Origin: Pyrinomonadaceae bacterium
GTDB taxonomy: Bacteria; Acidobacteriota; Blastocatellia; Pyrinomonadales; Pyrinomonadaceae
NCBI GenBank assembly: GCA_028284415.1
Contig: JANQRU010000004.1
Coordinates: 1,550,001 to 1,614,000 of the forward strand
Length of the DNA: 64,000 nucleotides
Direction: 5' to 3'
The position numbers were made by a program, and so were the translations under genes. The notes below the pieces were generated by a model, which ran no database searches, was not told where the DNA came from, and saw nothing but the letters and a program-made list of their open reading frames with translations. How positions within the stretch are numbered: position 1 is the stretch's first letter; every line of letters begins with the position of its first letter. Below, in pieces: positions 17,736 to 26,054 of this stretch.

Positions 17736-19073
17736 ATGAAAATAAAATCAGCAGATTTTGTAAAAGGTGAGATAAATCTTCCCGGCGACAAGTCAATTTC
17801 ACATCGGGCAGCGATGTTACTTGCAATATCAGAAAGCAGGGCAAAAATAGAAAATTTTGCGACAAGCGAAGATTGTTCTTCAACACTTCGATGTTTACAG
17901 GATTTGGGCGTAAACATCGAAAGAGAGGGAAACACGGTATTTATTGAGGGGGTTGGGAAAAAAGGTTTGAAAAAGCCTGATAAACAGCTTGATTGCGGAA
18001 ATAGTGGTACGACAATGCGACTTCTTTCGGGCATTTTAGCAGGGCAAGATTTTGATTCGATTTTGGTTGGCGATAATTCTTTACAAAGTCGTCCGATGAA
18101 ACGAATTATTGAACCGCTGGAATTAATGGGAGCAAAAATTGAATCAAATGAAGGAAAAGCACCTTTGAACATTCACGGAAAAAATCCTCTGAAATCAATC
18201 GAATATATTTTGCCGATTGCTTCTGCTCAGGTTAAATCTTGTGTCTTACTCGCTGGATTAAATGCTGACGGAAGTACAAAAGCAATAAATCCAAAATCAA
18301 AGAAAGAGGTTGCTCCTTCGAGAAATCACACAGAATTGATGCTTAAATATCTGGGAGCAAATATCGAAGAAAGTTTTCGTGTGGCGGAGGGTTCATTCAT
18401 CCATGAAGTTATTGTGAAAGGTGCTTCGACCTTGAAAGCAAAAGATATTTATATTCCTTCAGATATTTCTTCAGCGGCATTCTTTCTAGTTGCGGCAAGT
18501 TGTTTGAGTGGGTCGGAAATAATTTTGAAAAATGTCGGTTTGAATGTTACACGCTCGGCAATTCTTGAAGTCTTACAAAGCTTTGGTACAGAGATCAAAA
18601 TCGAGAATGAAAGAGAAATAAATAGTGAAATAATTGGAGACATTCGTGTTGCTGGCAAAGAGACACTAAGTTCAAACATAGTTTCTAATAAAATTGACGG
18701 TGACATAATTGCCAATTTGATTGATGAAATACCAATTCTCGCCGTTTTCGGAACTCAGATCGTAGGTGGTTTGGAAGTTAGAGACGCTGAAGAATTGCGT
18801 GCCAAAGAATCCGATAGAATTTCTTCGGTCGTAGAAAACCTAAAGCGTATGGAGGCAGATGTAATTGAGTATGAAGATGGTTTCAGAGTTGAAAAATCGA
18901 AGCTGAAAGGAGCAAAAGTAGATTCTTTTGGCGATCATCGGATTGCAATGGCGTTTGCAGTTGCAGGACTTTTTGCTGAGGGGGAAACAGAAATAATTGA
19001 TGCAGATTGTGCGAAGGTTTCCTTTCCTGAATTTTTTCAAGTTCTGCAAAATGTTGTAAAATATGAGACTTAA
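17736..19073 (+). CDS. aroA: 3-phosphoshikimate 1-carboxyvinyltransferase (EPSP synthase)
   Basis: Shikimate-pathway enzyme joining shikimate 3-phosphate and phosphoenolpyruvate. 445 residues, the usual length. Motifs in order: LPGDKSISHR (15-24), LDCGNSGTTMRLL, RAKESDR and GDHRIAMAFA, all substrate-binding signatures. The frame stays open upstream, but homology begins at the ATG at 17736, because upstream codons would run over the divergent anti-sigma gene. The stop overlaps the aroK start by one base (TAATG), so the two are translationally coupled. Confidence 0.97.
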   Translation: MKIKSADFVKGEINLPGDKSISHRAAMLLAISESRAKIENFATSEDCSSTLRCLQDLGVNIEREGNTVFIEGVGKKGLKKPDKQLDCGNSGTTMRLLSGILAGQDFDSILVGDNSLQSRPMKRIIEPLELMGAKIESNEGKAPLNIHGKNPLKSIEYILPIASAQVKSCVLLAGLNADGSTKAINPKSKKEVAPSRNHTELMLKYLGANIEESFRVAEGSFIHEVIVKGASTLKAKDIYIPSDISSAAFFLVAASCLSGSEIILKNVGLNVTRSAILEVLQSFGTEIKIENEREINSEIIGDIRVAGKETLSSNIVSNKIDGDIIANLIDEIPILAVFGTQIVGGLEVRDAEELRAKESDRISSVVENLKRMEADVIEYEDGFRVEKSKLKGAKVDSFGDHRIAMAFAVAGLFAEGETEIIDADCAKVSFPEFFQVLQNVVKYET

Positions 19074-19603
19074 TGGAACAAGAAGATAAAAGACTAGTCC
19101 TCACAGGATTTATGGGCGTAGGTAAATCCACCGTTGCCCGACATCTTTCTTATTTGACGAAATATAAAAAAATAGACCTCGACGATTTTATTGAAGAACA
19201 AGAAGAGAGAAAAATCCCTGAAATAATTGAAACAGACGGCTTGGATTATTTTCGCTCCGTTGAAACAGATAGACTGAAGCAAATCCTCGAAGAAACCGAA
19301 GCAAGAGTGATTTCACTGGGTGGCGGAGCTTGGACAACCAAAGAAAATCGTGAGATTATAAAGTCATACGAATGTACAAGTGTTTGGCTGGAGTCAACTT
19401 TTGACCATTGTTGGAGAAACATTAGGTTTTCTAAACGTGTACGCCCCCTCGTAAAGGATAAACAATCAGCAAAAAAATTATTTGAGCAGAGACAAAATGA
19501 TTATTGTTTGGCAGATTGGCATTTTGTCATTAATCCCGGACACAATTCATTTGAGGTTGCAAAACAGATTGCTCAAGAAATCTTTTTAGTTGAAATTAAC
19601 TAA
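19073..19603 (+). CDS. aroK: Shikimate kinase
   Basis: 176-residue P-loop kinase that phosphorylates shikimate two steps before EPSP formation. The Walker A motif GFMGVGKST is at 12-20, the shikimate-binding Asp in DLDDFIE at about 39-45, a glycine triplet in SLGGGAW, and the lid arginine in RVRPLV. It overlaps aroA by one base and is transcribed with it. Together the pair covers steps five and six of chorismate synthesis; other aro genes are not in the window. Confidence 0.95.
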   Translation: MEQEDKRLVLTGFMGVGKSTVARHLSYLTKYKKIDLDDFIEEQEERKIPEIIETDGLDYFRSVETDRLKQILEETEARVISLGGGAWTTKENREIIKSYECTSVWLESTFDHCWRNIRFSKRVRPLVKDKQSAKKLFEQRQNDYCLADWHFVINPGHNSFEVAKQIAQEIFLVEIN

Positions 19604-19630
19604 AAGTTTACAAAAAAATTCTAAAATTAT

Positions 19631-19659
19631 TTGACAAAAAGGCAATATAAAAGTAATTT
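19631..19659 (+). promoter_or_regulatory. Sigma70-like promoter upstream of the BON/LysM operon
   Basis: A consensus TTGACA (19631-19636) is followed after 17 bp by TAATTT (19654-19659). It would give a leader of about 118 nt before the BON-domain gene. Confidence 0.5.
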
Positions 19660-19784
19660 CTGAAAACTATTAAAAACGAAAGTGAGACAAATCAGGTTTT
19701 CTGAAGTTTATGAAATGTGTGTGCTTTCAAATAATAAATAATTAGCAAAAACAGTAAATTATCTATTCATTTTCAGGAGGAAAT

Positions 19785-20270
19785 ATGAAAATTAAATTTT
19801 TAACAGTTTTAAGTTTAGCTGTTGTATTACTCTTAGGAGCTTGCGGAGGCAAAAGCGACGCCGAGCTAAAAACCGCTGCTGAAGCAGCACTCAAAGGTGA
19901 ATCAACAACATCGGGCGTTACCGTAGAAGTTAAAGACGGTGTTGCAACAATTTCCGGCGAAGTCGCAGACGATGCTGCTAAAGCAAAAGCTGAAGAATTA
20001 GCTAAAGTTGAAGGCGTAAAATCAGTTACAAACAATGTAACCGTTAAAGCCGCTCCGCCGCCACCAACCGCTTCAGCTGAAGACGGACCTTTGAAAGAAA
20101 AAGTTGAAGAATCTCTTAAAAAGAAAGGCTGTGCTAACGTAAAAGTCGAAGTTAAAGATGGTGTTGCTACATTGACGGGTGAAGTTGAAAAAGCAAAACT
20201 TGGCGAATGTATGATGGCAGCTAACGAAGCGAAGCCGAAAAAAGTTGAAAATAAACTCACAACTAAGTAG
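19785..20270 (+). CDS. Lipoprotein with two BON domains
   Basis: 161 residues. The signal peptide ends in the lipobox LLLGAC, so the mature protein is lipidated at Cys20. Two BON repeats follow, each with the VEVKDGVATxxGEV core (about residues 46-58 and 122-134), joined by a Pro-rich linker (KAAPPPPTA). BON domains bind membranes or phospholipid and occur in osmotic-stress envelope proteins such as OsmY. A strong AGGAGG precedes the ATG. The LysM protein starts 24 bp downstream, so the two form an envelope operon closed by a clear terminator. Confidence 0.9.
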   Translation: MKIKFLTVLSLAVVLLLGACGGKSDAELKTAAEAALKGESTTSGVTVEVKDGVATISGEVADDAAKAKAEELAKVEGVKSVTNNVTVKAAPPPPTASAEDGPLKEKVEESLKKKGCANVKVEVKDGVATLTGEVEKAKLGECMMAANEAKPKKVENKLTTK

Positions 20271-20294
20271 TAATAAAAAGGGAGGAAAAATAAA

Positions 20295-20681
20295 ATGCTA
20301 GTAGATAAATATCAATCTCTTATTGATTTAGCACAAACACTTGGTGTTTCTGATCTAACCGTTAATGAAGGTGACGATGTTTTACACATTGATGGAACTG
20401 CAGCAAATGCTGAAACTAAACAAAGGCTGTGGGATGAGTATGCAACAATTGACCCTGATTATCGCTCAGGAGACTTGGTTTTGAACATTAATAACGCAGA
20501 AGGTGATTCGACAACAACATATACTGTTCAAGCAGGTGATACCTTAAGCAAAATTGGTTCAAACTATGGAATTAGCTGGCAAGCAATTTTTGAAGCCAAT
20601 CGCGATAAAATTGACAACCCCGATCTAATTCATCCGGGACAAGAACTTACAATACCGCAAGCTGATAGTGCAAGCGAATAA
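20295..20681 (+). CDS. LysM-domain protein with BON-like N-terminal part
   Basis: 128 residues without a signal peptide. The C-terminal LysM (TYTVQAGDTLSKIGSNYG to LIHPGQELTIP, about 77-123) binds peptidoglycan or another glucosamine polymer. The first ~70 residues have the LTVNEGDDVLHIDGTA pattern of a BON-like fold. The overall BON-plus-LysM layout is that of the E. coli potassium-binding protein Kbp/YgaU, a cytoplasmic stress protein, so a similar role is possible. A good GGGAGGA ribosome-binding site lies ahead of the ATG. Confidence 0.88.
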   Translation: MLVDKYQSLIDLAQTLGVSDLTVNEGDDVLHIDGTAANAETKQRLWDEYATIDPDYRSGDLVLNINNAEGDSTTTYTVQAGDTLSKIGSNYGISWQAIFEANRDKIDNPDLIHPGQELTIPQADSASE

Positions 20682-20693
20682 TTAACAAGTTCT

Positions 20694-20757
20694 AAAAAAA
20701 AATAGCGTTTTGATCTGTTAAGTTCATACTTACAGGTCAAAACGCTTTTTCTCTTTA
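20694..20757. terminator. Bidirectional intrinsic terminator
   Basis: A 15-bp stem with one G-U pair (arms 20704-20718 and 20732-20746) is flanked by an A run on the left and a T run on the right. It can therefore end both the plus-strand LysM gene and the minus-strand M56 gene. Confidence 0.9.
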
Positions 20758-20766
20758 AATGTCCAA

Positions 20767-22977
20767 TTATAGAGTCGGCGGCTTCGGCGGAGCAGGTGGG
20801 GCAGGCGGCGGCTCAGGAGCATCCGCAGGTGGTTTTTTATCTTTCGGTGGCTTAGGCGGCTTAGGCGGTTTCGGTGGCTTTGGTGGAGCCGCTGGCGGTG
20901 GTGGTGGCGGAGTTGGAGCAACGGCTGGAACTGGTGGTGGCGGTGGCACGGGAGATTTTTGAGAATTTCTTCTTCTGTTCATTTCACGCCAAGTTTGGTC
21001 AACTTCATCATTAACTTTCGGCTCTTCACGCAATTTTCCGCCGCGTGAAATTGTCCAGCGTTCCATCCAAGAGATTCCCGCACGTCCTGTGAAATTTTCG
21101 GATTCTTTGTAGGCATTGTCGCTTAAAGCTTCTTTCATCGGAACAAATTCGTAACCTCGTTCTTTAAAAATTCCAAAAAGTTCGTCGGCTGTATCGGCAA
21201 CCAAACGGCTGCTCGTTAAAACAAGCGTCTGCGGAATTTCTCTGTCGAAGAGGTCTTTTGAATAACTTTCATAATGCACGAGCATTTTTTTCATATACTC
21301 AAGAAATTCCTGGCTGATCTGTTGTTTCATCTCCTCGTTGTCCATTTTGCGGGCGACGTCATAAGCATAAGAATAAAGCCATTCTTGATTGTCGAATGTG
21401 TACGGAATATATTGCAAATCTTGTTTTTCTAGCCACTTTTCAAACTTCAGTTTTGAATCTAAATCCTTACCTGTATTCAAATATGGATAGCTAAAATATC
21501 TCAGTTTTTGACCTTTTTCATCTAAGATCGGTTCGACTAATTCGATATTTTCTCTGACGTTGGCGACATAATTTTCATAGTCTGTGTCATAAAAACGCAT
21601 ATGCCTATAACCACCGACACCGACTTCCAAGCCTGCTTCCTGCCATTTTCTGATGATGTCCGCGTTTGCTTTATGAACCCTATTGTCTTTGAAAATTTTG
21701 CTCCCCATAACGAAGCCGACGGCAGGAATTTTATTTTCCGTTAATTTCTCAATGAGCAATTCTGCCGTTTCGGTTTGGCTTGCGTCATAAATTTTTGAAT
21801 TGGGCGGAATTGCTACAAAACCAACCGCTATTTTTTTGTTGGTTTTTGAAACATTTCCATCAATTTCGTTGACAGAATTAGTTGAATTAGCCCAAAATAC
21901 AGTTACCAAAAATGCCAAGATGAGCATTGATGCCAAACTCGCCGACCAAAGTGAATTTTGGAATCCGCTCTTCTTGGTTTTTTCTTTTTTCAGAATTCTT
22001 TGAATTCGATTCATTAATTTTCCTCCATTTGCCGCAACTTGTAATTGCGGATTGTTTTGTCTGCGAAGTTCTTCCAAATTTGCCAAAGCATTGGCATATG
22101 TGAATTTCGCATCGTCTAAAATCTGTAAAACTGCATCATCGCAAGAGCATTCTCTTTCGCGTCGAATCTCGGCGGAAATCCACCAAACGCACGGGTGATA
22201 GAAAAACAAAATTTCGACAAAGCTTTGTGCAAAGTTTACGAGATAATCAAAACGCCTGATGTGCATTAATTCATGGGTGATGATGGTTTCGAGTTGCTTC
22301 GGATTCATCTGCAAAAAGACGCTCGCGGGAACTAGAATAGCAGGCTTTAACCAACCGATAACCATTGGTGATTCGACCAAATTCGATTGCAAAAGTTTTA
22401 CACTCTGTTTGATTTTTAACTTTTCACAAAGCACCGAAAATCTCGCTTTCCATTCATCATTCGGCTCAGAAGTTTCTTTTGTCTTAAGTTCTCGAAGTCG
22501 CCAAAAACCGCCGAATAAACGTAGTGAAAAAAGCAAAATTCCGATCAACCAAAATACGACCAAAAACGCTGAGTAATCTGCAAAATACTTTGCAAAAATC
22601 CCGCTGGCAGAACTTTCGAAAACCTTATTTTCAAGCGTCTGATTTGTTATAGAAGTCTTGCCCCTCGCCAAAATTTCTTCCGAATTTTGAATCTCTTCTT
22701 GCAAAAGTTTTTCGGAAGTTTTGGTGGAAATTACGCTTTTATTACTTGCGTAAAAAGGGAATTGCGACGTATAGAAAAATGTTGTGATTGGTAAAGCAAT
22801 CGATAGGATAAGAGCGAAAACTGCTATTCCATAACGCAAACTTGCGTTGGCTTTCGAGATAAATTTCAATGCCAAAAACAAACAAAATGCGATTAAACTG
22901 ATCTGCCATACCGAATGCAGAAGTGTGACAGCGAGACTTTCAACCAACGGAGAATTTTGAAAAATTTCTATAAACAT
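20767..22977 (-). CDS. BlaR1-type M56 metalloprotease fused to an inactive polysaccharide-deacetylase-like sensor domain
   Basis: 736 residues. Four membrane segments (about 15-38, 49-68, 136-156, 344-363) frame a cytoplasmic M56 zinc protease with HELMH at 235-239 and the third ligand Glu270, as in BlaR1/MecR1. After the last segment, residues 382-665 align along their whole length with the stand-alone deacetylase encoded in the same operon (23371-24327). However, TFDD has become GFVAI, HTFSH has become GYRH (first His lost), the motif-3 Arg is Ser496 and the late LLHSN has become LTSS. The domain thus looks like a ligand sensor, not an enzyme. Residues 676-736 form a Pro/Lys-rich tail (PPKPPKPP). 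The start abuts the BlaI stop (TAGATG). Confidence 0.88.
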   Translation of the reverse strand: MFIEIFQNSPLVESLAVTLLHSVWQISLIAFCLFLALKFISKANASLRYGIAVFALILSIALPITTFFYTSQFPFYASNKSVISTKTSEKLLQEEIQNSEEILARGKTSITNQTLENKVFESSASGIFAKYFADYSAFLVVFWLIGILLFSLRLFGGFWRLRELKTKETSEPNDEWKARFSVLCEKLKIKQSVKLLQSNLVESPMVIGWLKPAILVPASVFLQMNPKQLETIITHELMHIRRFDYLVNFAQSFVEILFFYHPCVWWISAEIRRERECSCDDAVLQILDDAKFTYANALANLEELRRQNNPQLQVAANGGKLMNRIQRILKKEKTKKSGFQNSLWSASLASMLILAFLVTVFWANSTNSVNEIDGNVSKTNKKIAVGFVAIPPNSKIYDASQTETAELLIEKLTENKIPAVGFVMGSKIFKDNRVHKANADIIRKWQEAGLEVGVGGYRHMRFYDTDYENYVANVRENIELVEPILDEKGQKLRYFSYPYLNTGKDLDSKLKFEKWLEKQDLQYIPYTFDNQEWLYSYAYDVARKMDNEEMKQQISQEFLEYMKKMLVHYESYSKDLFDREIPQTLVLTSSRLVADTADELFGIFKERGYEFVPMKEALSDNAYKESENFTGRAGISWMERWTISRGGKLREEPKVNDEVDQTWREMNRRRNSQKSPVPPPPPVPAVAPTPPPPPPAAPPKPPKPPKPPKPPKDKKPPADAPEPPPAPPAPPKPPTL

Positions 22978-23367
22978 CTATTTACCCTTCGCCTCCCGTT
23001 CTGCTTGTTCGATCATCTTGCGAATTTCCGACATTTCTTCCGCACTCGTGGTTTCATTTTCCAAAACCTGCTGTACAAGTTTTAACGCCGAACCGCCAAA
23101 AACCTTATCCATAACCTCATTGAGCATCTGTTTACCCGTTTCATTTTGCTTTACTTTCGCACGGTAAACATGAGCCCTCGCGTCTTCATTACGCTCAACT
23201 AAACCTTTTTCGTGCATAATTTGCATCAGTTTCAGAACGGTCGTATAGCTCGTGCCTTTTTGCGAATTTATAACTTCAAAAACTTCTCGCACAGTTGCTT
23301 CGCCTTTTTCCCAAAGTACGGAAAGTATTTCGAGTTCGGATTTTGTTGGTTTGTTTGTGCTTTTCAT
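22978..23367 (-). CDS. BlaI/MecI family transcriptional repressor
   Basis: 129-residue winged-helix repressor. The N-terminal part has KSELEILSVLWEKGEATVRE and the recognition helix region GTSYTTVLKLMQIMHEKGLV, which is diagnostic for the family; the C-terminal helices form the dimerisation part and contain the region where BlaR1 proteases normally cut. It lies between the deacetylase gene (3 bp apart) and the BlaR1-like gene (directly adjacent). Two identical-type palindromes on the operon promoter (24339-24354 and 24368-24383) are the likely operators, so the repressor should regulate its own operon and be destroyed when the M56 protease is activated. Confidence 0.93.
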   Translation of the reverse strand: MKSTNKPTKSELEILSVLWEKGEATVREVFEVINSQKGTSYTTVLKLMQIMHEKGLVERNEDARAHVYRAKVKQNETGKQMLNEVMDKVFGGSALKLVQQVLENETTSAEEMSEIRKMIEQAEREAKGK

Positions 23368-23370
23368 AAT

Positions 23371-24327
23371 TTAACTATTTGGACTTAGCCGATTTGTTCG
23401 CAAAAATTCTTGAAATAGGTCATCAATAAATTTCGGTTGTTGCGGTTCGTCTTTTTTCTCCAAACCTTTTGCAAGCATCCAGCGATGTAGCCACGAAAGT
23501 CCACGCATAGATTGAACTTCTTTTGATTTATATGCTTCATCGGTCAGAGTTTCTTCCAGACTTATGAATTTGTAACCACGCTTTCGCATCATTGCCGCCA
23601 ATTTATCAAAATGATCGGCGTTAATTTCATTTGAATGCAAAAGCAAAGTTTGCTTGACCTCACGCCCAAGAAATTCTTTACTTAATTTCTCAAAATGCTC
23701 GAAAACACTTTCCATGTATTCGATATATGATTTAACGATTTTCGCTTGTAATTGTTCATCGCCTTTTCTTTTCGCGACTGAATAGACAATCGTGTAGATA
23801 TAATCGTTGTTATCAATCGTTACGGGAGCGACTGTGTAACCGCGTTTTTTCAAAAAATCAGCGAGTTGTTGGCGATATTCTTCAGTTGGACCAGTGCGAA
23901 GTTGTGTGTGGCGATAATATCGCAATTTCATTTTCTTTTGCTCCAAAAGCATACGCGTAATTGTTTCGCCGCGAATCAAGTCTGCTGTGTAGTCTTCAAA
24001 AGAATTTGAGTTAATAGCGATGTGCGAAAATGTATGATTTCCGAGTTCATGCCCTTCATCGAGCCATCTTTTCAAAAGTTCAACACGCTTATCAATTTCG
24101 CCGTATTTTATGATTCTGTATTCATTTACAAAACCAATCGCCGGAACTTTTTCGTCTTTTAATTTTTTCAAAAGCTCATCAGTTACATATTTTTGGTAAG
24201 CAAGATTATTCGGTTGTCGAGTTGCTGGCAGATCATCAAAAGTTATCGCAACCTCTCTTGTTTGAGCGAAAAAAGAAGTTACAGAAAGAGAAATAATTAA
24301 AGAAAATAGAATTAAGAATCTAAACAT
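23371..24327 (-). CDS. Secreted polysaccharide deacetylase (NodB homology)
   Basis: 318 residues with a signal peptide (to about FFAQ at 19-22). NodB motifs are present: motif 1 TFDDLP with the catalytic and metal-binding Asp pair, motif 2 HTFSH with both metal-binding His, and a later Leu-His motif LLLHSNEIN. Motif 3 is unusual, with an Arg followed by His instead of Pro (RYYRHTQLRTG). The family removes N- or O-acetyl groups from chitin-like or peptidoglycan chains. It is the first gene of the deacetylase-BlaI-BlaR1 operon, and the BlaR1 sensor domain is a paralog of this protein, so it is probably the enzyme whose expression the circuit controls. Confidence 0.9.
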   Translation of the reverse strand: MFRFLILFSLIISLSVTSFFAQTREVAITFDDLPATRQPNNLAYQKYVTDELLKKLKDEKVPAIGFVNEYRIIKYGEIDKRVELLKRWLDEGHELGNHTFSHIAINSNSFEDYTADLIRGETITRMLLEQKKMKLRYYRHTQLRTGPTEEYRQQLADFLKKRGYTVAPVTIDNNDYIYTIVYSVAKRKGDEQLQAKIVKSYIEYMESVFEHFEKLSKEFLGREVKQTLLLHSNEINADHFDKLAAMMRKRGYKFISLEETLTDEAYKSKEVQSMRGLSWLHRWMLAKGLEKKDEPQQPKFIDDLFQEFLRTNRLSPNS

Positions 24328-24338
24328 AATTTTTTATC

Positions 24339-24354
24339 TACGAAGTTTTTCGTA
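24339..24354. promoter_or_regulatory. BlaI-type operator O1
   Basis: Perfect dyad TACGAA-N4-TTCGTA between the -10 element and the deacetylase start codon, overlapping the expected transcription start. It shares both half-sites with O2, and the TAC...GTA frame recalls known BlaI/MecI operators. Confidence 0.75.
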
Positions 24355-24360
24355 TGAAAG

Positions 24361-24390
24361 ATGCTACTACGAAAGTTTTCGTAGTGTCAA
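24361..24390 (-). promoter_or_regulatory. Promoter of the deacetylase-BlaI-BlaR1 operon
   Basis: On the minus strand a consensus TTGACA (24385-24390) and TAGCAT (24361-24366) are 18 bp apart. Operator O2 fills the spacer, so a bound repressor would block RNA polymerase. Confidence 0.75.
24366..24385. promoter_or_regulatory. BlaI-type operator O2
   Basis: Perfect 9-bp arms (ACTACGAAA and TTTCGTAGT) around a 2-bp centre, containing the same TACGAA-N4-TTCGTA core as O1. The centres of O1 and O2 are 29 bp apart. The nadB start lies only 50 bp away on the other side and could be influenced too. Confidence 0.78.
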
Positions 24391-24435
24391 GTTTTTAGTT
24401 TGAATTTTTGTTAATTAAAGTCCAAAATTCACATA

Positions 24436-26025
24436 ATGGCTTTAGAAACTGATTTTATAGTGATTGGAAGCGGAATCGCAGGACTTCGTGCGTCCATTGA
24501 ATTGGCAAAAAATGGAGCTAAGGTTTCTGTTTTAACCAAATCGAAAACCTCAGATTCAAATACCGAATGGGCACAAGGCGGCGTAGCGGTTGTTTTGTCT
24601 GATGATGACAATGCCGAATTGCACGAAGGCGATACGCTTGTTGCAGGTGCGGGGCTTTGCGATGAAAAAGCTGTCGAAATCCTCGTTACTGAAGGCACGA
24701 AATACATCAAACAACTTATCGAATGGGGAACTGAATTTGACCGTGAAGGCGGAAAATTAGTTTTTACAAAAGAAGCCGCTCATTCCCGCAGACGCATTTT
24801 GCACGCACACGGAGATTCGACGGGAAAAGAAATCGTGCGTGCATTAGTTGCTCGTGCGAGACAAGAACAAGCTATAAATTTATTACCTTTTTCTCACGCA
24901 GAAAGTTTTATTGTAAGAGATGGAAGATGCGTCGGCGTCCGCTATCTTGATCCTATTTTGAAAGCCGAAAGAGACATCTTTGCAAAAGGTGTAATTCTTT
25001 GCACGGGCGGTGCGGGACAACTTTATCAGCACTCGACAAATCCGCCTGTGGCGACGGGCGATGGAATGGCGATGTCTTATTTTGCAGGTGCGGAGATTGC
25101 CGATATGGAATTTGTGCAATTTCATCCGACGGCTTTGAATCTCGAAAATGCACCGAGATTTTTGTTATCGGAAGCAATGCGTGGCGAAGGAGCGATTTTG
25201 CGAAATGCTCACGGCAAAAGATTTATGGGCGATTATGACGAACGCCTCGAACTTGCACCAAGAGATATAGTTTCACGTTCGATTGTTTCTGAAATGAGAA
25301 GAACGGGAACTCGAACTGTCTTTCTAGACATAACCGAAAAGAGTGAAGAATTTCTCAAGCATCGTTTCCCAAAAATTTACGAAACCTGCAAATATTTTGA
25401 TTTAAATATCGCAAAAGATTTACTGCCCGTTTCGCCTGCATCGCATTACACGATGGGTGGAGTTCGCACGGACTTGTGGGGACGTACGACAATTCCAGGG
25501 CTTTATGCGGCGGGCGAAGTTACCTGCACAGGTGTCCACGGAGCAAATCGTCTTGCGTCAAATTCTTTACTTGAAGGTTTGGTTTTTGGGGCAAGAGCGG
25601 GGAAGTCTGCTGTGGTAGACAGTTCAGAGTTTAGAGTTCAGAGTTTAGAGTTAAAAGAAGAAAATCCAAAATCCAAAGTTCAAAATCCAAAATCGGAACG
25701 GATCGCAACTGCGGTTAGCAAACGTGTGAAGCGTGTAATGTGGGAAAGAGTCGGAATTGTTCGTGATGCAGAATCAATGCAGAGAGCTTTGAGTGAATTT
25801 GAGCAGATTTCACAAGCGAATTTGTCAAAGGCTTCGAGAAATTTTGTAACTCTTGCGTTAATGGTCACGAAAGCCGCACTTTGGCGAGAGGAATCACGCG
25901 GGGGGCATTTTCGCTCAGACTTTCCCGAACGTGACAAGGATTGGAAAGTTCATTCAATTCAAAAACAAGGTGAAGAAATATCTACGAGTGAGAAAATAAA
26001 TTTTCAGAAAGGAGCGGAAGCTTAA
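24436..26025 (+). CDS. nadB: L-aspartate oxidase
   Basis: Flavoprotein that oxidises L-aspartate to iminoaspartate, the first step of de novo NAD synthesis. 529 residues. The FAD-binding GSGIAGL is near the N-terminus (about 12-18), ASQ-like TEWAQGGVAV follows, and later HPTAL, the active-site SPASHYTMGGV and GVHGANRLASNSLLEGL. The C-terminal helical domain contains MWERVGIVRD and ESRGGHFR. Between the two domains (about 396-421) the protein carries an odd Ser/Lys-rich linker encoded by heptanucleotide repeats, still in frame. NAD synthetase (nadE) is at 55574; nadA and nadC are not in the window. Confidence 0.96.
   Translation: MALETDFIVIGSGIAGLRASIELAKNGAKVSVLTKSKTSDSNTEWAQGGVAVVLSDDDNAELHEGDTLVAGAGLCDEKAVEILVTEGTKYIKQLIEWGTEFDREGGKLVFTKEAAHSRRRILHAHGDSTGKEIVRALVARARQEQAINLLPFSHAESFIVRDGRCVGVRYLDPILKAERDIFAKGVILCTGGAGQLYQHSTNPPVATGDGMAMSYFAGAEIADMEFVQFHPTALNLENAPRFLLSEAMRGEGAILRNAHGKRFMGDYDERLELAPRDIVSRSIVSEMRRTGTRTVFLDITEKSEEFLKHRFPKIYETCKYFDLNIAKDLLPVSPASHYTMGGVRTDLWGRTTIPGLYAAGEVTCTGVHGANRLASNSLLEGLVFGARAGKSAVVDSSEFRVQSLELKEENPKSKVQNPKSERIATAVSKRVKRVMWERVGIVRDAESMQRALSEFEQISQANLSKASRNFVTLALMVTKAALWREESRGGHFRSDFPERDKDWKVHSIQKQGEEISTSEKINFQKGAEA
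25621..25655 (+). repeat. Five heptanucleotide repeats (agttYag type) inside nadB
   Basis: agttcag and agtttag alternate, ending in agttaaa: five consecutive 7-mers. They encode part of the variable interdomain linker of NadB. Confidence 0.85.
25662..25696 (+). repeat. Five heptanucleotide repeats (aaatcca type) inside nadB
   Basis: aaatcca, aaatcca, aagttca, aaatcca, aaatcgg: five consecutive 7-mers, six bases after the first array and of equal length. The frame is preserved. Confidence 0.85.
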
Positions 26026-26054
26026 TACCTGAAGCTTTTCCGGGCTTTCTACAA

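Noticed and set aside
20767-20960. CRISPR-like repeats
   Set aside because: The repeats are 9-bp in-frame codon repeats (Pro-Pro-Lys) without spacers; no cas genes occur.
20759-20962. Gly-rich plus-strand ORF
   Set aside because: It is the antisense shadow of the PPK-repeat tail of the BlaR1-like protein and has no ribosome-binding site.
26000-26054. Terminator hairpin between nadB and the TlpA-like gene
   Set aside because: An aagctt-centred fold is possible, but the stem is short and interrupted and no T run follows.
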